Positions 22,268 to 31,468 are shown, numbered from the stretch's first letter. The stretch: 64,000 bases of DNA from Pseudarthrobacter oxydans (GCF_030812335.1 NZ_JAUSSN010000001.1:310001-374000); one strand, 5' to 3'. Translations and numbers: made by a program. Notes: generated from the sequence alone by a model not told the origin.

Positions 22268-22553
22268 CGGATCATGTTGGCTACGAGCCCGGAGAAGACC
22301 TCGACTGGACGTGGGCTGCGCAGCGACCGGGCCCGGTTGCCGGGCCACACAGTGGACGTTTTCGCTCGACGGCGGCACGGCGACACAAAGCCCGACAATT
22401 ACCTCAGCACCGGTGACGTATTTGAGTTGGCAGGCGCCGGGTTGCAGGGGGCGGCAGCACTCGTTTCAGAGCGATCGATTAACGGCTTGGTCAGCTCTTC
22501 CAGCGTTCCGCAGCTACGCGAGACCCGCCGCGGGTGTTGCGCCTTTGCTCCCC
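22268..22553. other. Gap between convergent genes with a short GC hairpin
   Basis: The 286 bases lie between the convergent ends of pdxS and the XRE regulator. GGCCCGG at 22330-22336 pairs with CCGGGCC at 22340-22346 around a 3-base loop and could end pdxS transcription. Short frames on both strands resemble nothing I recognise. Confidence 0.45.
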
Positions 22554-23432
22554 TTAGCCCTGCTTCAGCGGTTCCTGAGCTGCTGCCTGTGTCGCGGCCC
22601 AGCTGACCAGCAGCCGCAGCGCGTCCCCGGTGGGAGAACCGGGCTCGGCCGTGTAGACCAGCAGCGACAGCCCGGCGTCCGCCGAGAGATCCAGGGACTC
22701 GTACATAAGGTGGAGGTCTCCCACCACGGGGTGCCGAAAGTGCTTGAGCCCGGTGTAGTGCAGGCGCACGTTGTGGGCCGCCCACCGGGTCCGGAACTCT
22801 TCACTGCGCGTGGACAGCTCCCCCACCAGGTCGGTCAGGCCGCGGTCATAGGGGTCCCGGCCGGCCTCGGTCCGCAGGATCGCCACCGTGTCGTTCGCGG
22901 CGCGCTCCCAGTCCGGGTAGAACCCGCGGGAACGGTCGTCCAGGAAGAGGAACCGCGCAAAGTTGGCCGGCCGGGCGGGGCTGCCGTACATCTCGGAGTA
23001 CATGGCCCGGCCGAGCTGGTTGGCTGCGAGGATGTCCAGGCGCCCGTTGCGCACGAACGCCGGGGCGCTGGTCATCGCGTCGAGCACCAGCTGCACGCTC
23101 GCCCGGACCGGCTGGGTGCCGGGGCGGCGGCGCTGCGGCTTGCGGGTGGTGCTGGCGGCCCGGGCCAGGTCGAACAAATGGGCCTGCTCCGCCTCATCCA
23201 GCTGCAGCGCCCGCGCCAAGGCTTCCAGGACGCCCTCGGAGACTCCGGAGAGGTTTCCGCGCTCCAGCCGGGTGTAATACTCGACACTGACCCCGGCCAG
23301 CATGGCGACCTCGCCGCGGCGCAGTCCGGGGACGCGGCGGTTGCCGCCGTAGACGGGCAGACCCGCCAGTTCCGGGGTGATTTTCGCCCGCCGGCTGGCA
23401 AGGAAGTCCCGGGTCTCGCTCTGGTTGTCCAT
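22554..23432 (-). CDS. XRE-family regulator with MmyB-like ligand-binding domain
   Basis: The 292-aa protein has an N-terminal helix-turn-helix at about residues 10-80 (RRVPGLRRGEVAMLAGVS, then YYTRLERGNLSGVSEGVL), followed by a PAS-like MmyB domain at about 115-280 with ILAANQLGRAMY and the tail LVYTAEPGSPTGDALRLL. This architecture is widespread in actinobacteria, where the regulator usually represses a neighbouring dehydrogenase gene. Here it is divergent, over 190 bases, from the alcohol dehydrogenase at 23623, the likely target. Confidence 0.92.
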   Translation of the reverse strand: MDNQSETRDFLASRRAKITPELAGLPVYGGNRRVPGLRRGEVAMLAGVSVEYYTRLERGNLSGVSEGVLEALARALQLDEAEQAHLFDLARAASTTRKPQRRRPGTQPVRASVQLVLDAMTSAPAFVRNGRLDILAANQLGRAMYSEMYGSPARPANFARFLFLDDRSRGFYPDWERAANDTVAILRTEAGRDPYDRGLTDLVGELSTRSEEFRTRWAAHNVRLHYTGLKHFRHPVVGDLHLMYESLDLSADAGLSLLVYTAEPGSPTGDALRLLVSWAATQAAAQEPLKQG

Positions 23433-23622
23433 ACCTCCAACGGTAGAGGGTGCGGCCCCGTAAGGGAGTCCCTGCCAGTACCCCTCACAGCAGAGCCTCC
23501 CTCACCGGCTGCCGAGTGGTGTTTGATGGATAGTGCCCCCGATGACGACCGGGCCGAAAGGCCGCACCTGACCGGTGCCGGACGCCGGGGCACCCCCCAC
23601 ACCATCCACAAGCAGGAGATCC

Positions 23623-24666
23623 ATGCTTACCGTTAACGCTTACGCCGCCCCCTCCGCGACGGAATCCCTCGTTCCGACCACGATCGAACGCCGGGACGTT
23701 GGCCCGCACGACGTCCTGATCGACATCAAGTTCGCCGGCATCTGCCACTCCGACATCCACACCGTCCGTGGCGACTGGGGCCCCCAGCAGTTCCCCTTGG
23801 CACCGGGCCACGAGATCGCCGGCATCGTTTCCGAGGTCGGCTCGGCCGTCACCAAGCACGCCGTCGGCGACCGGGTCGGCGTCGGCTGCATGGTGAATTC
23901 CTGCCGCGAGTGCGTCAACTGCCAGAAGGGCGAGGAGCAGTACTGCCTCGCCGGCAACACCGGCACGTACGGCGCGGTGGACCGCGACGGCACGATCACC
24001 CAGGGCGGCTACTCCACCCATGTGGTCGTGACCGAGGACTTCGTCGTCCGGATTCCCGAGGGCATCGAGCTGGACGTCGCCGCGCCGCTGCTCTGCGCCG
24101 GCGTCACCACGTACTCGCCGCTGCGCCACTGGGGTGCCGGACCCGGCAAGAAGGTGGCCATCGTGGGACTCGGCGGCCTCGGACACATGGCCGTCAAGCT
24201 CGCCCACGCCATGGGCGCCGAGGTGACCGTGCTGTCACAGTCGCTGAAGAAGCAGGAAGACGGCCTGCGCCTCGGCGCGGACCACTACTACGCCACCAGC
24301 GACGAAAACACCTTCACAGATCTGGCCGGCTCCTTCGACCTGATCATCAACACCGTCAGCGCGAGCATCGACATCAGCTCCTACCTGCAGCTGCTGAGCC
24401 TCGACGGCGCCCTGGTGAACGTGGGAGCCCCGGCCGAACCGCTGCCCGTCAACGCGTTCGCCCTGATCATGGGACGCCGGTCCTTCGCCGGATCCATGAT
24501 CGGCGGCATCCGGGAGACCCAGGAAATGCTCGACTTCTGCGCCGAGCACCAGCTTGGCGCAGAGATCGAGGTCATCCCGGCCGGGAAGATCAACGACGCC
24601 TACGAGCGCGTGCTGGCCTCCGACGTGCGGTACCGCTTCGTGATCGACACCTCCACGCTGGGCTAG
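23623..24666 (+). CDS. Zinc-dependent alcohol dehydrogenase, cinnamyl-alcohol/AdhC type
   Basis: The 347-aa protein is a medium-chain NAD(P)-dependent alcohol or aldehyde reductase of the YahK/AdhC group. Catalytic zinc residues Cys41, His63 and Glu64 (PGHE) are present, as are structural zinc cysteines 94, 97, 100 and 108. The nucleotide fold [17 protein letters not shown] follows. I chose the ATG at 23623 because CAGGAGATCC precedes it; the longer frame from 23575 lacks such a site. The substrate is unknown; aromatic or aliphatic aldehydes are usual for the group. A strong terminator follows directly. Confidence 0.93.
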   Translation: MLTVNAYAAPSATESLVPTTIERRDVGPHDVLIDIKFAGICHSDIHTVRGDWGPQQFPLAPGHEIAGIVSEVGSAVTKHAVGDRVGVGCMVNSCRECVNCQKGEEQYCLAGNTGTYGAVDRDGTITQGGYSTHVVVTEDFVVRIPEGIELDVAAPLLCAGVTTYSPLRHWGAGPGKKVAIVGLGGLGHMAVKLAHAMGAEVTVLSQSLKKQEDGLRLGADHYYATSDENTFTDLAGSFDLIINTVSASIDISSYLQLLSLDGALVNVGAPAEPLPVNAFALIMGRRSFAGSMIGGIRETQEMLDFCAEHQLGAEIEVIPAGKINDAYERVLASDVRYRFVIDTSTLG

Positions 24667-24680
24667 TCCACGCCTGGAAA

Positions 24681-24714
24681 AAGGGCCCGGCCGGCATCAA
24701 CCGGCCGGGCCCTT
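24681..24714 (+). terminator. Strong hairpin terminator after alcohol dehydrogenase
   Basis: A perfect 14-bp stem (24681-24694 with 24701-24714) with a CATCAA loop begins 15 bases after the stop codon. It ends in CTT and is flanked by an A-run on the 5' side, so it may work in both directions. Confidence 0.85.
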
Positions 24715-24777
24715 CCTGGTTCCGCTGGACGGAAGTTGGTCCTTGCCCGCGGCCGGTTCGGCGGGCACGCTGGCAGG

Positions 24778-25464
24778 ATGATCAAACTGCAGCCCGGCGC
24801 CAACCTTTCCGGCTTCGACATTTCCGCCGGGATCGAGGCGCAGCCCGACGGCGTTATCGCCCTGGACCCGGACCTGGCCGCCATCTGGAATCTTGCTGCG
24901 CCGTACCTGTTGGTCCGCGACAATGACGCCCACACGCTCTACGCCTTCGGACTGGCCCGGGCCCTGCTCGCGGCGCACCCGGAGGCGGATGCCGCCGTCG
25001 TCCTCCCCGCGATCATGCTGCACGACATCGGCTGGTCGCAGGTGCCGCCCGCGGAGGTTTTGCAGGCGATTGCGCCCGGCGGCGGCAGGCCCGATCTGGT
25101 GCTGCTGCACGAGAAGGAAGGCGCGCGGCTCGCCGCCGGGATCCTCGCCGCGGCCGGCTACGACGCCGGGAAGGTGCCGGCCGTTGTGGACATCATCGAC
25201 GGGCATGACTCCCGACGCGAGGCGATCTCGATCGAGGATGCGATCGTCAAGGACGCGGACAAGACCTGGCGGCTGAGCCCGCACGGCATCGACACGGTGA
25301 TGGACTGGTTCGGCCTGGACCGCGGCCAGGCGCTGCGGCTGTGCAGCCAGCGGGTCCACGGGCACCTGTTTACCGCGGAAGCCCAGGCCATGGCTCGGGC
25401 ACTGTCCGCGCTGGAGTCGGTGACGCTGTGGCCGCAGCGGCAGGCGCTGTTGGGCGGGGAATAG
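24778..25464 (+). CDS. HD-domain phosphohydrolase-like protein
   Basis: The 228-aa protein has the HD signature: His in NDAHTLYAFGLA, the HD pair in IMLHDIGWSQV near residue 82, a downstream IDGHDSRR and the distal Asp in VKDADKTWRL. Such proteins are metal-dependent phosphohydrolases of nucleotides or, less often, oxygenases; the substrate is not visible. I use the ATG at 24778 rather than the upstream frame because GGCAGG precedes it. It stands alone after the terminator of the alcohol dehydrogenase gene. Confidence 0.8.
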   Translation: MIKLQPGANLSGFDISAGIEAQPDGVIALDPDLAAIWNLAAPYLLVRDNDAHTLYAFGLARALLAAHPEADAAVVLPAIMLHDIGWSQVPPAEVLQAIAPGGGRPDLVLLHEKEGARLAAGILAAAGYDAGKVPAVVDIIDGHDSRREAISIEDAIVKDADKTWRLSPHGIDTVMDWFGLDRGQALRLCSQRVHGHLFTAEAQAMARALSALESVTLWPQRQALLGGE

Positions 25465-25536
25465 GAACGTCTGCCTGGGGCGCACCGGGGCCGCGCTGCA
25501 GGGTATCGTCCCAGCTCAGGCCTTAGAATAAGCCCA

Positions 25537-25917
25537 ATGAACCCTGAACCAGCTGTCGCCGCCGAAGGGAAGAATTCCCTCAGCGTGCGCGCGGGGATCA
25601 TTGAATCCGTCTGGCGCCCCGGTTCGTTTGTGGACGTCGGCGACGCCAAGGACGCCATGCTGGCCGTGGAGCGAATCAGCGGGGGAACGCCGATGCCGAT
25701 GCTCTCCGAAATGACCGACGTGGAAATCAGCGCCGCAGCCCGGTACGAATTCGCGCAGACCACGGGCGTGCTGGCCATCGCGGTTCTCGGATCCAGCGCT
25801 GTTGACCGCGTGGTTGCCGCCGCCATGAGCCGCCACACGCTGTACCCGCACGAGTTCTTCACCTCCAGGATCGCCGCCCTGACCTGGCTGGCGGACGTCG
25901 CCAGGGGCCGGGCTTAA
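25537..25917 (+). CDS. Hypothetical 126-aa protein, possibly STAS/SpoIIAA-like
   Basis: I recognise no firm family. The protein is soluble, without signal or membrane segment, and alternates beta strands and helices (VDVGDAKDAMLAVERI, LAIAVLGSSAVDRVVAAAM, ending FFTSRIAALTWL). That layout resembles small STAS-like proteins common in Arthrobacter, in which the C-terminal segment gives a swinging tryptophan-containing helix. Its stop overlaps the convergent iclR stop by four bases. Confidence 0.7.
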   Translation: MNPEPAVAAEGKNSLSVRAGIIESVWRPGSFVDVGDAKDAMLAVERISGGTPMPMLSEMTDVEISAAARYEFAQTTGVLAIAVLGSSAVDRVVAAAMSRHTLYPHEFFTSRIAALTWLADVARGRA

Positions 25918-26714
25918 TACACGGAGCCTTGAAGCAGTTCTGCCAGTCTGCCCGCGGCGCGGCGTAGTTCGGGAACGGCTGCTTTGAGGGCTGGTTCGGT
26001 GGCTGTCTCGACCGGGCTGGTCAGCGCAATGGACTCGCTGGGCCGGCCGGCTCTGTTTGGAACGGCGACGGCGACCGACAGTACGCCGGTGGCGCGCTCG
26101 TCGGCGGAGTACGCGTACTCGATCCCCGGCTCGGGCAAGCGGGCGCGAAGCTGCTCGACGGTAAATGTGGGTGCTTCTTGGCCGGCCGCGATAGCGGCGG
26201 CCGTCACCTGTTGCAGCTCTTCATCGGTCGCCGAGGCCAGCAGAATCTTGCCTGCCGCGCCAACCGTCAGCGGGAGCCGTTTACCCAGGGGCAGATCATA
26301 GGTGAGGGGCGATGCGCCGTCGACCCGGGCGACCAGGATTCTTTCAAAGCCCAGCCTCGTATAAAGGGAAACCGTGAGTCCCGTTTGCGCGGCGACCTGC
26401 TGGAGAACCGGCCGGGCAGAAACTACGAGCGGATCGTTCTCAAGATAGCTTCGGGCCGCGGGCAGGACGGCAGGCCCGATCCGGTACGACTTGTCCGTTT
26501 GGCTGACCATGCCGAAGTCCTGAAGAACGCGCAGGATCCGCAGGGTGGTCGGCAGGCTCATCCCACACGTCCTGGCCAGGTCGCTGAGGCGCTGGGGCCG
26601 TTCCGCGCGCTGGAGCTCGGCAAAGACCTCCAGTGCGCGGGAGAGGGAGCGCATGTTCCCCGCTTTTGGGCCGTCTTCGGCTGAGCCGGCGGAATGTGTC
26701 GATGTCACCGTCAT
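25914..26714 (-). CDS. IclR-family transcriptional regulator
   Basis: The 266-aa protein has an N-terminal winged helix (SRALEVFAELQRAERPQRLS, then LARTCGMSLPTTLRILRVL) and a GAF-like IclR effector domain from about residue 90, with YTRLGFERILVARVDG and YAYSADERATGVLSVAVAV. The family binds small aromatic or organic acids. It is divergent from the tctBAC operon and has a palindromic site only three bases upstream of its start codon, which suggests autorepression. It is the likely controller of the transport and catabolic genes to 34062. Confidence 0.94.
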   Translation of the reverse strand: MTVTSTHSAGSAEDGPKAGNMRSLSRALEVFAELQRAERPQRLSDLARTCGMSLPTTLRILRVLQDFGMVSQTDKSYRIGPAVLPAARSYLENDPLVVSARPVLQQVAAQTGLTVSLYTRLGFERILVARVDGASPLTYDLPLGKRLPLTVGAAGKILLASATDEELQQVTAAAIAAGQEAPTFTVEQLRARLPEPGIEYAYSADERATGVLSVAVAVPNRAGRPSESIALTSPVETATEPALKAAVPELRRAAGRLAELLQGSVY

Positions 26715-26716
26715 TC

Positions 26717-26805
26717 TTTCATTCTATGTAATTTCCTTGCGCTTGACAGTGAGTGTGTCTCCTGTCACTATTTCTCTAGACGCAATAACCTTTCATTGTA
26801 TGAAA
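26717..26805 (+). promoter_or_regulatory. tctB promoter with two IclR-like operators
   Basis: TTGACA at 26743-26748 and CACTAT at 26766-26771, 17 bases apart, form a promoter towards tctB. TTTCAT-TGT-ATGAAA at 26791-26805 is a perfect inverted repeat downstream of it. TTTCATTCTATGTAA at 26717-26731 is a second copy with two changes, upstream of the -35 and against the iclR start. The pair brackets both divergent genes. Confidence 0.65.
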
Positions 26806-26834
26806 CTAAACTCACGGAAAGTAAGAAGGAAACG

Positions 26835-27338
26835 ATGACAACGGAGTCACTGATAACGAAACCCGAGAGCGCCATCCGCGTCGCTCCCTCGGTGCTGGTG
26901 GGTATCGGAGCTTTTGCTGCCGTCGGCGTCTATGTGCTGGTCGGCTCGGTAGAACTCAACCTCTGGACGTCACTGGGCCCCGGACCTGGCTTGTTCCCGT
27001 TCGCGATGGGGGCAGTTCTTGTCGCCATGGCCGTTCTCTGGCTGGTCCAGGAGCTGCGCCGCCCCAGCGAAACCGCCGAGGGTGTTGACCGGGGACTGGT
27101 GGTCGCCGTTGTGCTGAGCCTGACGATTCTCGCCGCCCTGATGGACCTGCTCGGGTTCCAGCTGAGCATGTTCCTGTTCCTCATGTACCACCTGAGGTTG
27201 CGCGGCCGCCGGTCCTGGGTCTCTTCGCTGATCACTGCCCTCGCCGGAAGCGTCGGCGCCTTCTACGCCTTCAATTACGGCCTGAACGTGACGCTGCCCG
27301 TTTCCGCCTTCCCGCTGCTGAACATGATCGGACTGTAG
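26835..27338 (+). CDS. tctB: Tripartite tricarboxylate transporter small membrane subunit (TctB)
   Basis: The 167-aa protein has four predicted membrane segments: VLVGIGAFAAVGVYVLVG, LFPFAMGAVLVAMAVLWL, VVAVVLSLTILAALMDLLG and LITALAGSVGAFYAFNYGL. The LGPGPGLFPF motif after the first segment is typical of TctB. I chose the ATG at 26835 (GAAGGAAACG upstream); the longer frame crosses the operator. TctB and TctA form the membrane part of a secondary transporter that depends on the binding protein TctC. The tctA GTG start follows after two bases. Confidence 0.9.
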   Translation: MTTESLITKPESAIRVAPSVLVGIGAFAAVGVYVLVGSVELNLWTSLGPGPGLFPFAMGAVLVAMAVLWLVQELRRPSETAEGVDRGLVVAVVLSLTILAALMDLLGFQLSMFLFLMYHLRLRGRRSWVSSLITALAGSVGAFYAFNYGLNVTLPVSAFPLLNMIGL

Positions 27339-27340
27339 AC

Positions 27341-28843
27341 GTGGATACCCTCAACGAACTCATGGGCGGTTTCGCGGCCGCCATGACCTGGCAGAACCTC
27401 CTCTTTGCTTTCCTGGGCTGCCTCCTCGGGACCATCATCGGAGTCCTGCCCGGAATCGGTCCCGTCGCCGGTGTGGCGCTCCTGATCCCCCTCACGATGA
27501 ACCTGGACGCGACCGGTGCGATCATCATGCTGTGTGCCATCTTCTATGGCACCGCCTACGGGGGAACCATCACCAGCGTCCTGCTGAACACTCCCGGTGA
27601 AGCAGCCTCTGCAATCACGACCATCGACGGCTACGCGATGACAAAGGTGGGCAAGGCGGGGGCGGCACTGACCATCGCCGCCGTCGGATCCTTTGTCGGC
27701 GGAACGATAGCAACCATCGGTCTCGTCGCGGCGGCGAAACCCCTCGGGGAACTGGGCCTGCTCGTCGGACCACCGGAATTCTTCGCCCTGATGGTCGTCG
27801 GCATATCCCTGCTCGTCGCACTGGCTGGCAAGTCAATGGTCAAAGCGGTCATCTCCGGCGCGCTCGGCCTGTTGATCGCCATGGTCGGCATCGACCCCGT
27901 CGCCGGCGCCCCGCGGTTCACTTTCGGCATGGACCGGCTCCTGGACGGAGTCAGCTTCGTCGCCGTGATCGTGGGCGTCTTCGGACTCTCGGAACTCCTG
28001 TCCCACCGCAAAGAGACCGCGACCCCCACGGTGCACGCACCGAACATGCGCGCGCTGCTTCCCACCGGGAAGGAATGGCGCCGGAGTGCCCCGGCCATGG
28101 CCCGCGGCACGGGCATCGGCTTCGGCCTGGGCCTCATCCCGGGCATGACCGGTTCCGTGTCCTCCCTGCTGGCGTACGGCGCCGAAAAGAAGTTCTCCCG
28201 CCACCGCAGCCAACTGGGCAAGGGCGCCATTGAAGGTGTCGCCGGTCCCGAAACAGCCAACAACGCCCACGCGAACGCCGCACTGATCCCGCTGTTCACC
28301 CTGGGCATCCCGGCATCACCGACGATCGCCGTGCTGATGGGGGCCTTCCTTCAACAGGGCCTCACGCCGGGCCCGACCCTCTTCACCGAACACTCCGAAA
28401 TCGCGTGGGCGATCATTGCCAGCCTGTTCATCGGAAACCTCCTCCTGCTGGTTCTGAATGTTCCCCTGGTCGGTCTCTGGACCTCCATCCTCCGGGTACC
28501 GTCAACGATCCTGACGCCTCTCATCCTGCTCTTTATGGTCATCGGCGCCTACACGATCAACTTCAGCGTCTTCGACGTCTTCGTGATGATCGGCTTCGGA
28601 CTCCTCGGACTCGCCCTGCGCCACCTGGATATCCCGCTGGCCCCCATGGTGCTGACCCTGGTCCTCGGACCCCTCATGGAGCGCTCCCTGCGGGAGTCCC
28701 TCGAAATCTCCCAGGGCGACTTCGGCATCTTCACCAGCCGCCCCATCTCCGCGGTCCTCATCGGCCTCGGCATCCTGATCGTCTTCAGCCCCCTGCTCAA
28801 GTTCCGCAAGCCCAAGGCACTGAACGAAGACCCCGAAACGTAA
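27341..28843 (+). CDS. tctA: Tripartite tricarboxylate transporter large permease (TctA)
   Basis: The 500-aa protein has about 11-12 hydrophobic segments and the family signatures GVLPGIGPVAGVALLIPLT and AYGGTITSVLLNTPGEAASA near the N-terminus, with GLIPGMTGSVSSLLAYGAEK as the second, repeated glycine-rich loop. It is the ion-coupled permease for carboxylates captured by TctC. GTG is the start codon, two bases after tctB, so the genes are coupled. The substrate cannot be read from the sequence. Confidence 0.95.
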   Translation: MDTLNELMGGFAAAMTWQNLLFAFLGCLLGTIIGVLPGIGPVAGVALLIPLTMNLDATGAIIMLCAIFYGTAYGGTITSVLLNTPGEAASAITTIDGYAMTKVGKAGAALTIAAVGSFVGGTIATIGLVAAAKPLGELGLLVGPPEFFALMVVGISLLVALAGKSMVKAVISGALGLLIAMVGIDPVAGAPRFTFGMDRLLDGVSFVAVIVGVFGLSELLSHRKETATPTVHAPNMRALLPTGKEWRRSAPAMARGTGIGFGLGLIPGMTGSVSSLLAYGAEKKFSRHRSQLGKGAIEGVAGPETANNAHANAALIPLFTLGIPASPTIAVLMGAFLQQGLTPGPTLFTEHSEIAWAIIASLFIGNLLLLVLNVPLVGLWTSILRVPSTILTPLILLFMVIGAYTINFSVFDVFVMIGFGLLGLALRHLDIPLAPMVLTLVLGPLMERSLRESLEISQGDFGIFTSRPISAVLIGLGILIVFSPLLKFRKPKALNEDPET

Positions 28844-28912
28844 ACCGCCGGGCTGTCCGGCTGTTCACACCCTGCACCTGCATTACCAAATTCACTTCAA
28901 AGGAGAAGAACA

Positions 28913-29917
28913 ATGATCACCCGTTCACGCATCGCCGCTGCCTTCGCGGCAGCAACCCTGATCGCACTCACCGGCTGCGGCGCCAACGCCGGAGCCGCCA
29001 ACACCGCCGCTGACGACTTCCCGAAAAAGGGCAAGTCCATCGACCTCGTCGTGGCCTTCGCCTCAGGCGGCGCCGTCGACACCGCCGCCCGGCTCATCCA
29101 GCCGATTTTGGAAAAGGAACTCGGCACCAACGTCGAGGTCATCAACAAGCCCGGCGCCGGCGGACAGATCGGCTACACCCAGCTGACCAGCGCCAAACCC
29201 GATGGGTACACCATTGCCGCGACCGGTTCCCCCTCGGTGGTCGTCTCGCCCCTGGATCCCGCCCGCGGTGCCAAATACACCCGCGACAGCTTCCAGCCCC
29301 TCGGCCGGCAGGTCATCGACCCCGCCGTCATCGCCGTCCAGCCCGACAGCCCCTACCAGACGCTGAAGGACCTCCTGGAAGCCGCCAAGGCCGATCCCAA
29401 GTCCATGACCGCCAGCACCACCGGCCTGCAGACCGGTGAACACTTCGCCATGGCGCAGATCCAGGAAGCCACCGGCGCCGAGTTCGCACCGGTCCACTTC
29501 TCCGAGGGCGCATCGCAGGCCACTACGGCGTTCCTCGGCAAGCACGTGGACATCCTCGTCGCCAACGTCAGCGACGTGACCGACCTGACCAAGCAGGGCA
29601 AGGCACGGGTGCTGGGCGTCATGACGGCCGAGAGGTCCCCGTCGTTGCCGGACGTTCCCACATTCAAGGAATCCGGCTACGAAGTTGAGGCCGGCACCGT
29701 CCGCGGCTACTCTGCCCCGGCCGGGCTGCCGGACGCCGTAGCCAAGAAGCTCGAAGCTGCCATCCAGAAGGCCATCGAAGACCCGTCCGTCGTGCAGAAG
29801 ATGAACGACCTTGGCCTGCAGACCAGCTACCTCACCGGCGAAGACTACAAGCAGTTCTGGGCGGGACAGGAAGAGGACTTCAAGAAGGTCCTCCCGCTGG
29901 TTCAGAAAACCGACTAG
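28913..29917 (+). CDS. tctC: Tripartite tricarboxylate transporter binding lipoprotein (TctC/Bug family)
   Basis: The 334-aa protein has a lipoprotein signal peptide with the lipobox LTGC, so Cys22 is the lipidated residue and the mature protein sits on the outside of the membrane. The Bug-family start of the mature domain is seen in PKKGKSIDLVVAFASGGAVDT, with later INKPGAGGQIGYTQL and the C-terminal YKQFWAGQEEDFKKVL. Family members bind carboxylates such as citrate, tartrate, glutarate or aromatic acids through two beta-hairpin carboxylate pincers. AAAGGAGAAGAAC is its ribosome binding site. Confidence 0.95.
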   Translation: MITRSRIAAAFAAATLIALTGCGANAGAANTAADDFPKKGKSIDLVVAFASGGAVDTAARLIQPILEKELGTNVEVINKPGAGGQIGYTQLTSAKPDGYTIAATGSPSVVVSPLDPARGAKYTRDSFQPLGRQVIDPAVIAVQPDSPYQTLKDLLEAAKADPKSMTASTTGLQTGEHFAMAQIQEATGAEFAPVHFSEGASQATTAFLGKHVDILVANVSDVTDLTKQGKARVLGVMTAERSPSLPDVPTFKESGYEVEAGTVRGYSAPAGLPDAVAKKLEAAIQKAIEDPSVVQKMNDLGLQTSYLTGEDYKQFWAGQEEDFKKVLPLVQKTD

Positions 29918-29949
29918 TCCCCAAGCGTTCCCCGACGGAAGAAATCATC

Positions 29950-30579
29950 ATGACAATCCCAGCAATTGACACTATAGACACCGACTTTCCCCGCCCAGAC
30001 CGGGACGCCGTCGAACGGCTCGCCAAGCTGCCGGCCGCCAACATCGGCGACGCTATGGACCGCCTCGGCGTCGCACACTCCGCGATCCAGGCCATCTGGC
30101 CCGGAGCTCTCCTTGCCGGGCCCGCCTTTACAGTCTGGACCCGCCCCGGAGACAACCAGGGCATCCACCGGGCACTGGAATTCGCGCGTCCGGGAGACGT
30201 CATTGTTGTCGCCGGAGGCGGGGATGAATCCCGCGCCCTCCTCGGTGAACTCATCGGTGAGCGGGCCATCAACCTCGGCATCGCCGGCTTTGCCCTGGAC
30301 GGGGCGGCACGCGACGCCGAGGCCCTCGCTGAAATCGGCATGCCGGTCTTCGCCCGTGCCACGACCCCCGCGGGACCGTATAAGAACGGACCCTCCCGTC
30401 TGGGGACGCCCATCTCATTCGGCGGGATCCCCGTCCTTCCGGGCGACGTCATCATTGGCGACTCCGACGGCGTGGTGGTCATTCCCCGGGAACAGGCAGC
30501 CGCAGTAGCCGAAGCCGCGGAAGCAGTCTTCGCGGACGAAACCAACCGCCGGCGAGCCATCGTCGCGGCCCGACACTAA
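29950..30579 (+). CDS. RraA-like aldolase/decarboxylase family protein
   Basis: The 209-aa protein belongs to the RraA / 4-hydroxy-4-methyl-2-oxoglutarate aldolase family. Characteristic stretches are AANIGDAMDRLG, GPAFTVWTRPGDNQGIH, a GGDESRALLGELI loop, and GFALDGAARDAEALAEIGMPVF, which includes the R-D pair that binds metal and substrate, plus IGDSDGVVVIPRE at the end. Catabolic members cleave 4-carboxy-4-hydroxy-2-oxoadipate or related tertiary alcohols to pyruvate, or decarboxylate oxaloacetate. RNase E regulation is irrelevant here. It follows tctC by 32 bases, within the same gene set. Confidence 0.88.
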   Translation: MTIPAIDTIDTDFPRPDRDAVERLAKLPAANIGDAMDRLGVAHSAIQAIWPGALLAGPAFTVWTRPGDNQGIHRALEFARPGDVIVVAGGGDESRALLGELIGERAINLGIAGFALDGAARDAEALAEIGMPVFARATTPAGPYKNGPSRLGTPISFGGIPVLPGDVIIGDSDGVVVIPREQAAAVAEAAEAVFADETNRRRAIVAARH

Positions 30580-30598
30580 GCAAGAAAGACAGAAACTC

Positions 30599-31387
30599 AT
30601 GACAGCGTGCACCGTCATAGGCCTCGGCGAAGCCGGAGCCACCTACGCCGCAGCCCTCACCGCCGCCGGCCACACGGTCACCGGGTTTGATCCCGTTGCC
30701 CCGACCACTCCTGCCGGCGTCACCCGGGCAGCTACCGCCGCCGAAGCCTGCGCCGGGGCTGACGTCGTCCTGGTCCTCACCGGAGCGGGCGCCGCGCGAA
30801 GCGTGGCGCTGGAGTGCCTGCCGGTCCTGCCCGCCGGCAGCTGCTACGCCGACTTCACCTCATCCTCCCCGCAGGTCATGCGCGAACTCGGCCAGCTTCC
30901 CAGCCGGGCAGCCTTCGCCGACGTCGCCATCCTCGGACCGGTGCCCGCGCTGGGAGCGAAGACGCCCCTGATGGTGAGCGGGCCCGGATCCCAGGCTGTC
31001 GCTGATCTCCTGGCCCCGGTCGGTGCGGAAATCGAAATCGCCGACGGTGGGCCGGGTGCGGCCATGGCCCACAAACTTCTCCGCAGCGTGCTGATGAAAG
31101 GCCTGGCCTCCGTGGTCGTCGAAGCGGTCACCGCGGGCCGGGCGGCCGGGCTCGAACAGTGGATCCGGGCTCAAATCGCAGGGCAACTGGCCGGAGACGG
31201 CCAGGCGGTCATCGACCGGTTCCTCACCGGCACCGCCAAGCATGCCCTGCGCCGCTCCAAGGAAATGCAGGACACCGCAAGCTACCTGTCGGACCTCGGT
31301 GTGCCGGCCGAGATGACGTCCGCCTCCGCCGCTGCCTTGACCCGCATGGCCGAGGAAACGGCACCGGCGGCCGCAGCCTTGCGCTGA
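30599..31387 (+). CDS. NAD(P)-dependent dehydrogenase with DUF1932 C-terminus
   Basis: The 262-aa protein resembles 6-phosphogluconate/3-hydroxyisobutyrate dehydrogenases. The Rossmann start is VIGLGEAGATYAAALTAAGH, and ADFTSSSPQVMRELG occupies the place of the family's substrate loop. The helical C-terminal domain (MAHKLLRSVLMKGLASVVVE, then ALRRSKEMQDTASYLSDLG) is of the DUF1932 type and contains the lysine of KLLRS expected in catalysis. The likely reaction is oxidation or reduction of a beta-hydroxy acid. It follows the RraA-like gene by 19 bases; the two together suggest breakdown of a hydroxylated carboxylic acid. Confidence 0.85.
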   Translation: MTACTVIGLGEAGATYAAALTAAGHTVTGFDPVAPTTPAGVTRAATAAEACAGADVVLVLTGAGAARSVALECLPVLPAGSCYADFTSSSPQVMRELGQLPSRAAFADVAILGPVPALGAKTPLMVSGPGSQAVADLLAPVGAEIEIADGGPGAAMAHKLLRSVLMKGLASVVVEAVTAGRAAGLEQWIRAQIAGQLAGDGQAVIDRFLTGTAKHALRRSKEMQDTASYLSDLGVPAEMTSASAAALTRMAEETAPAAAALR

Positions 31388-31468
31388 CCCCGTCATCCGG
31401 CAAAATCAGGGACAATAGCCAACGATGAACCTTGCAGCAGCAAGAAATTCCCCGGCAGGAGCGGCAAC

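Noticed and set aside
22074..23636. Plus-strand open frame of 520 codons across the XRE regulator gene
   Set aside because: It runs antisense to the clear XRE/MmyB regulator and out of frame through the end of pdxS; no domain is recognisable.
25914..25917. Four-base overlap of convergent stops as a programmed signal
   Set aside because: Short convergent overlaps are common in compact genomes and there is no hairpin or conserved motif here.
30599..31387. Calling the DUF1932 dehydrogenase a 6-phosphogluconate dehydrogenase
   Set aside because: The C-terminal domain and substrate loop differ from the pentose phosphate enzyme, and the context is carboxylate catabolism.
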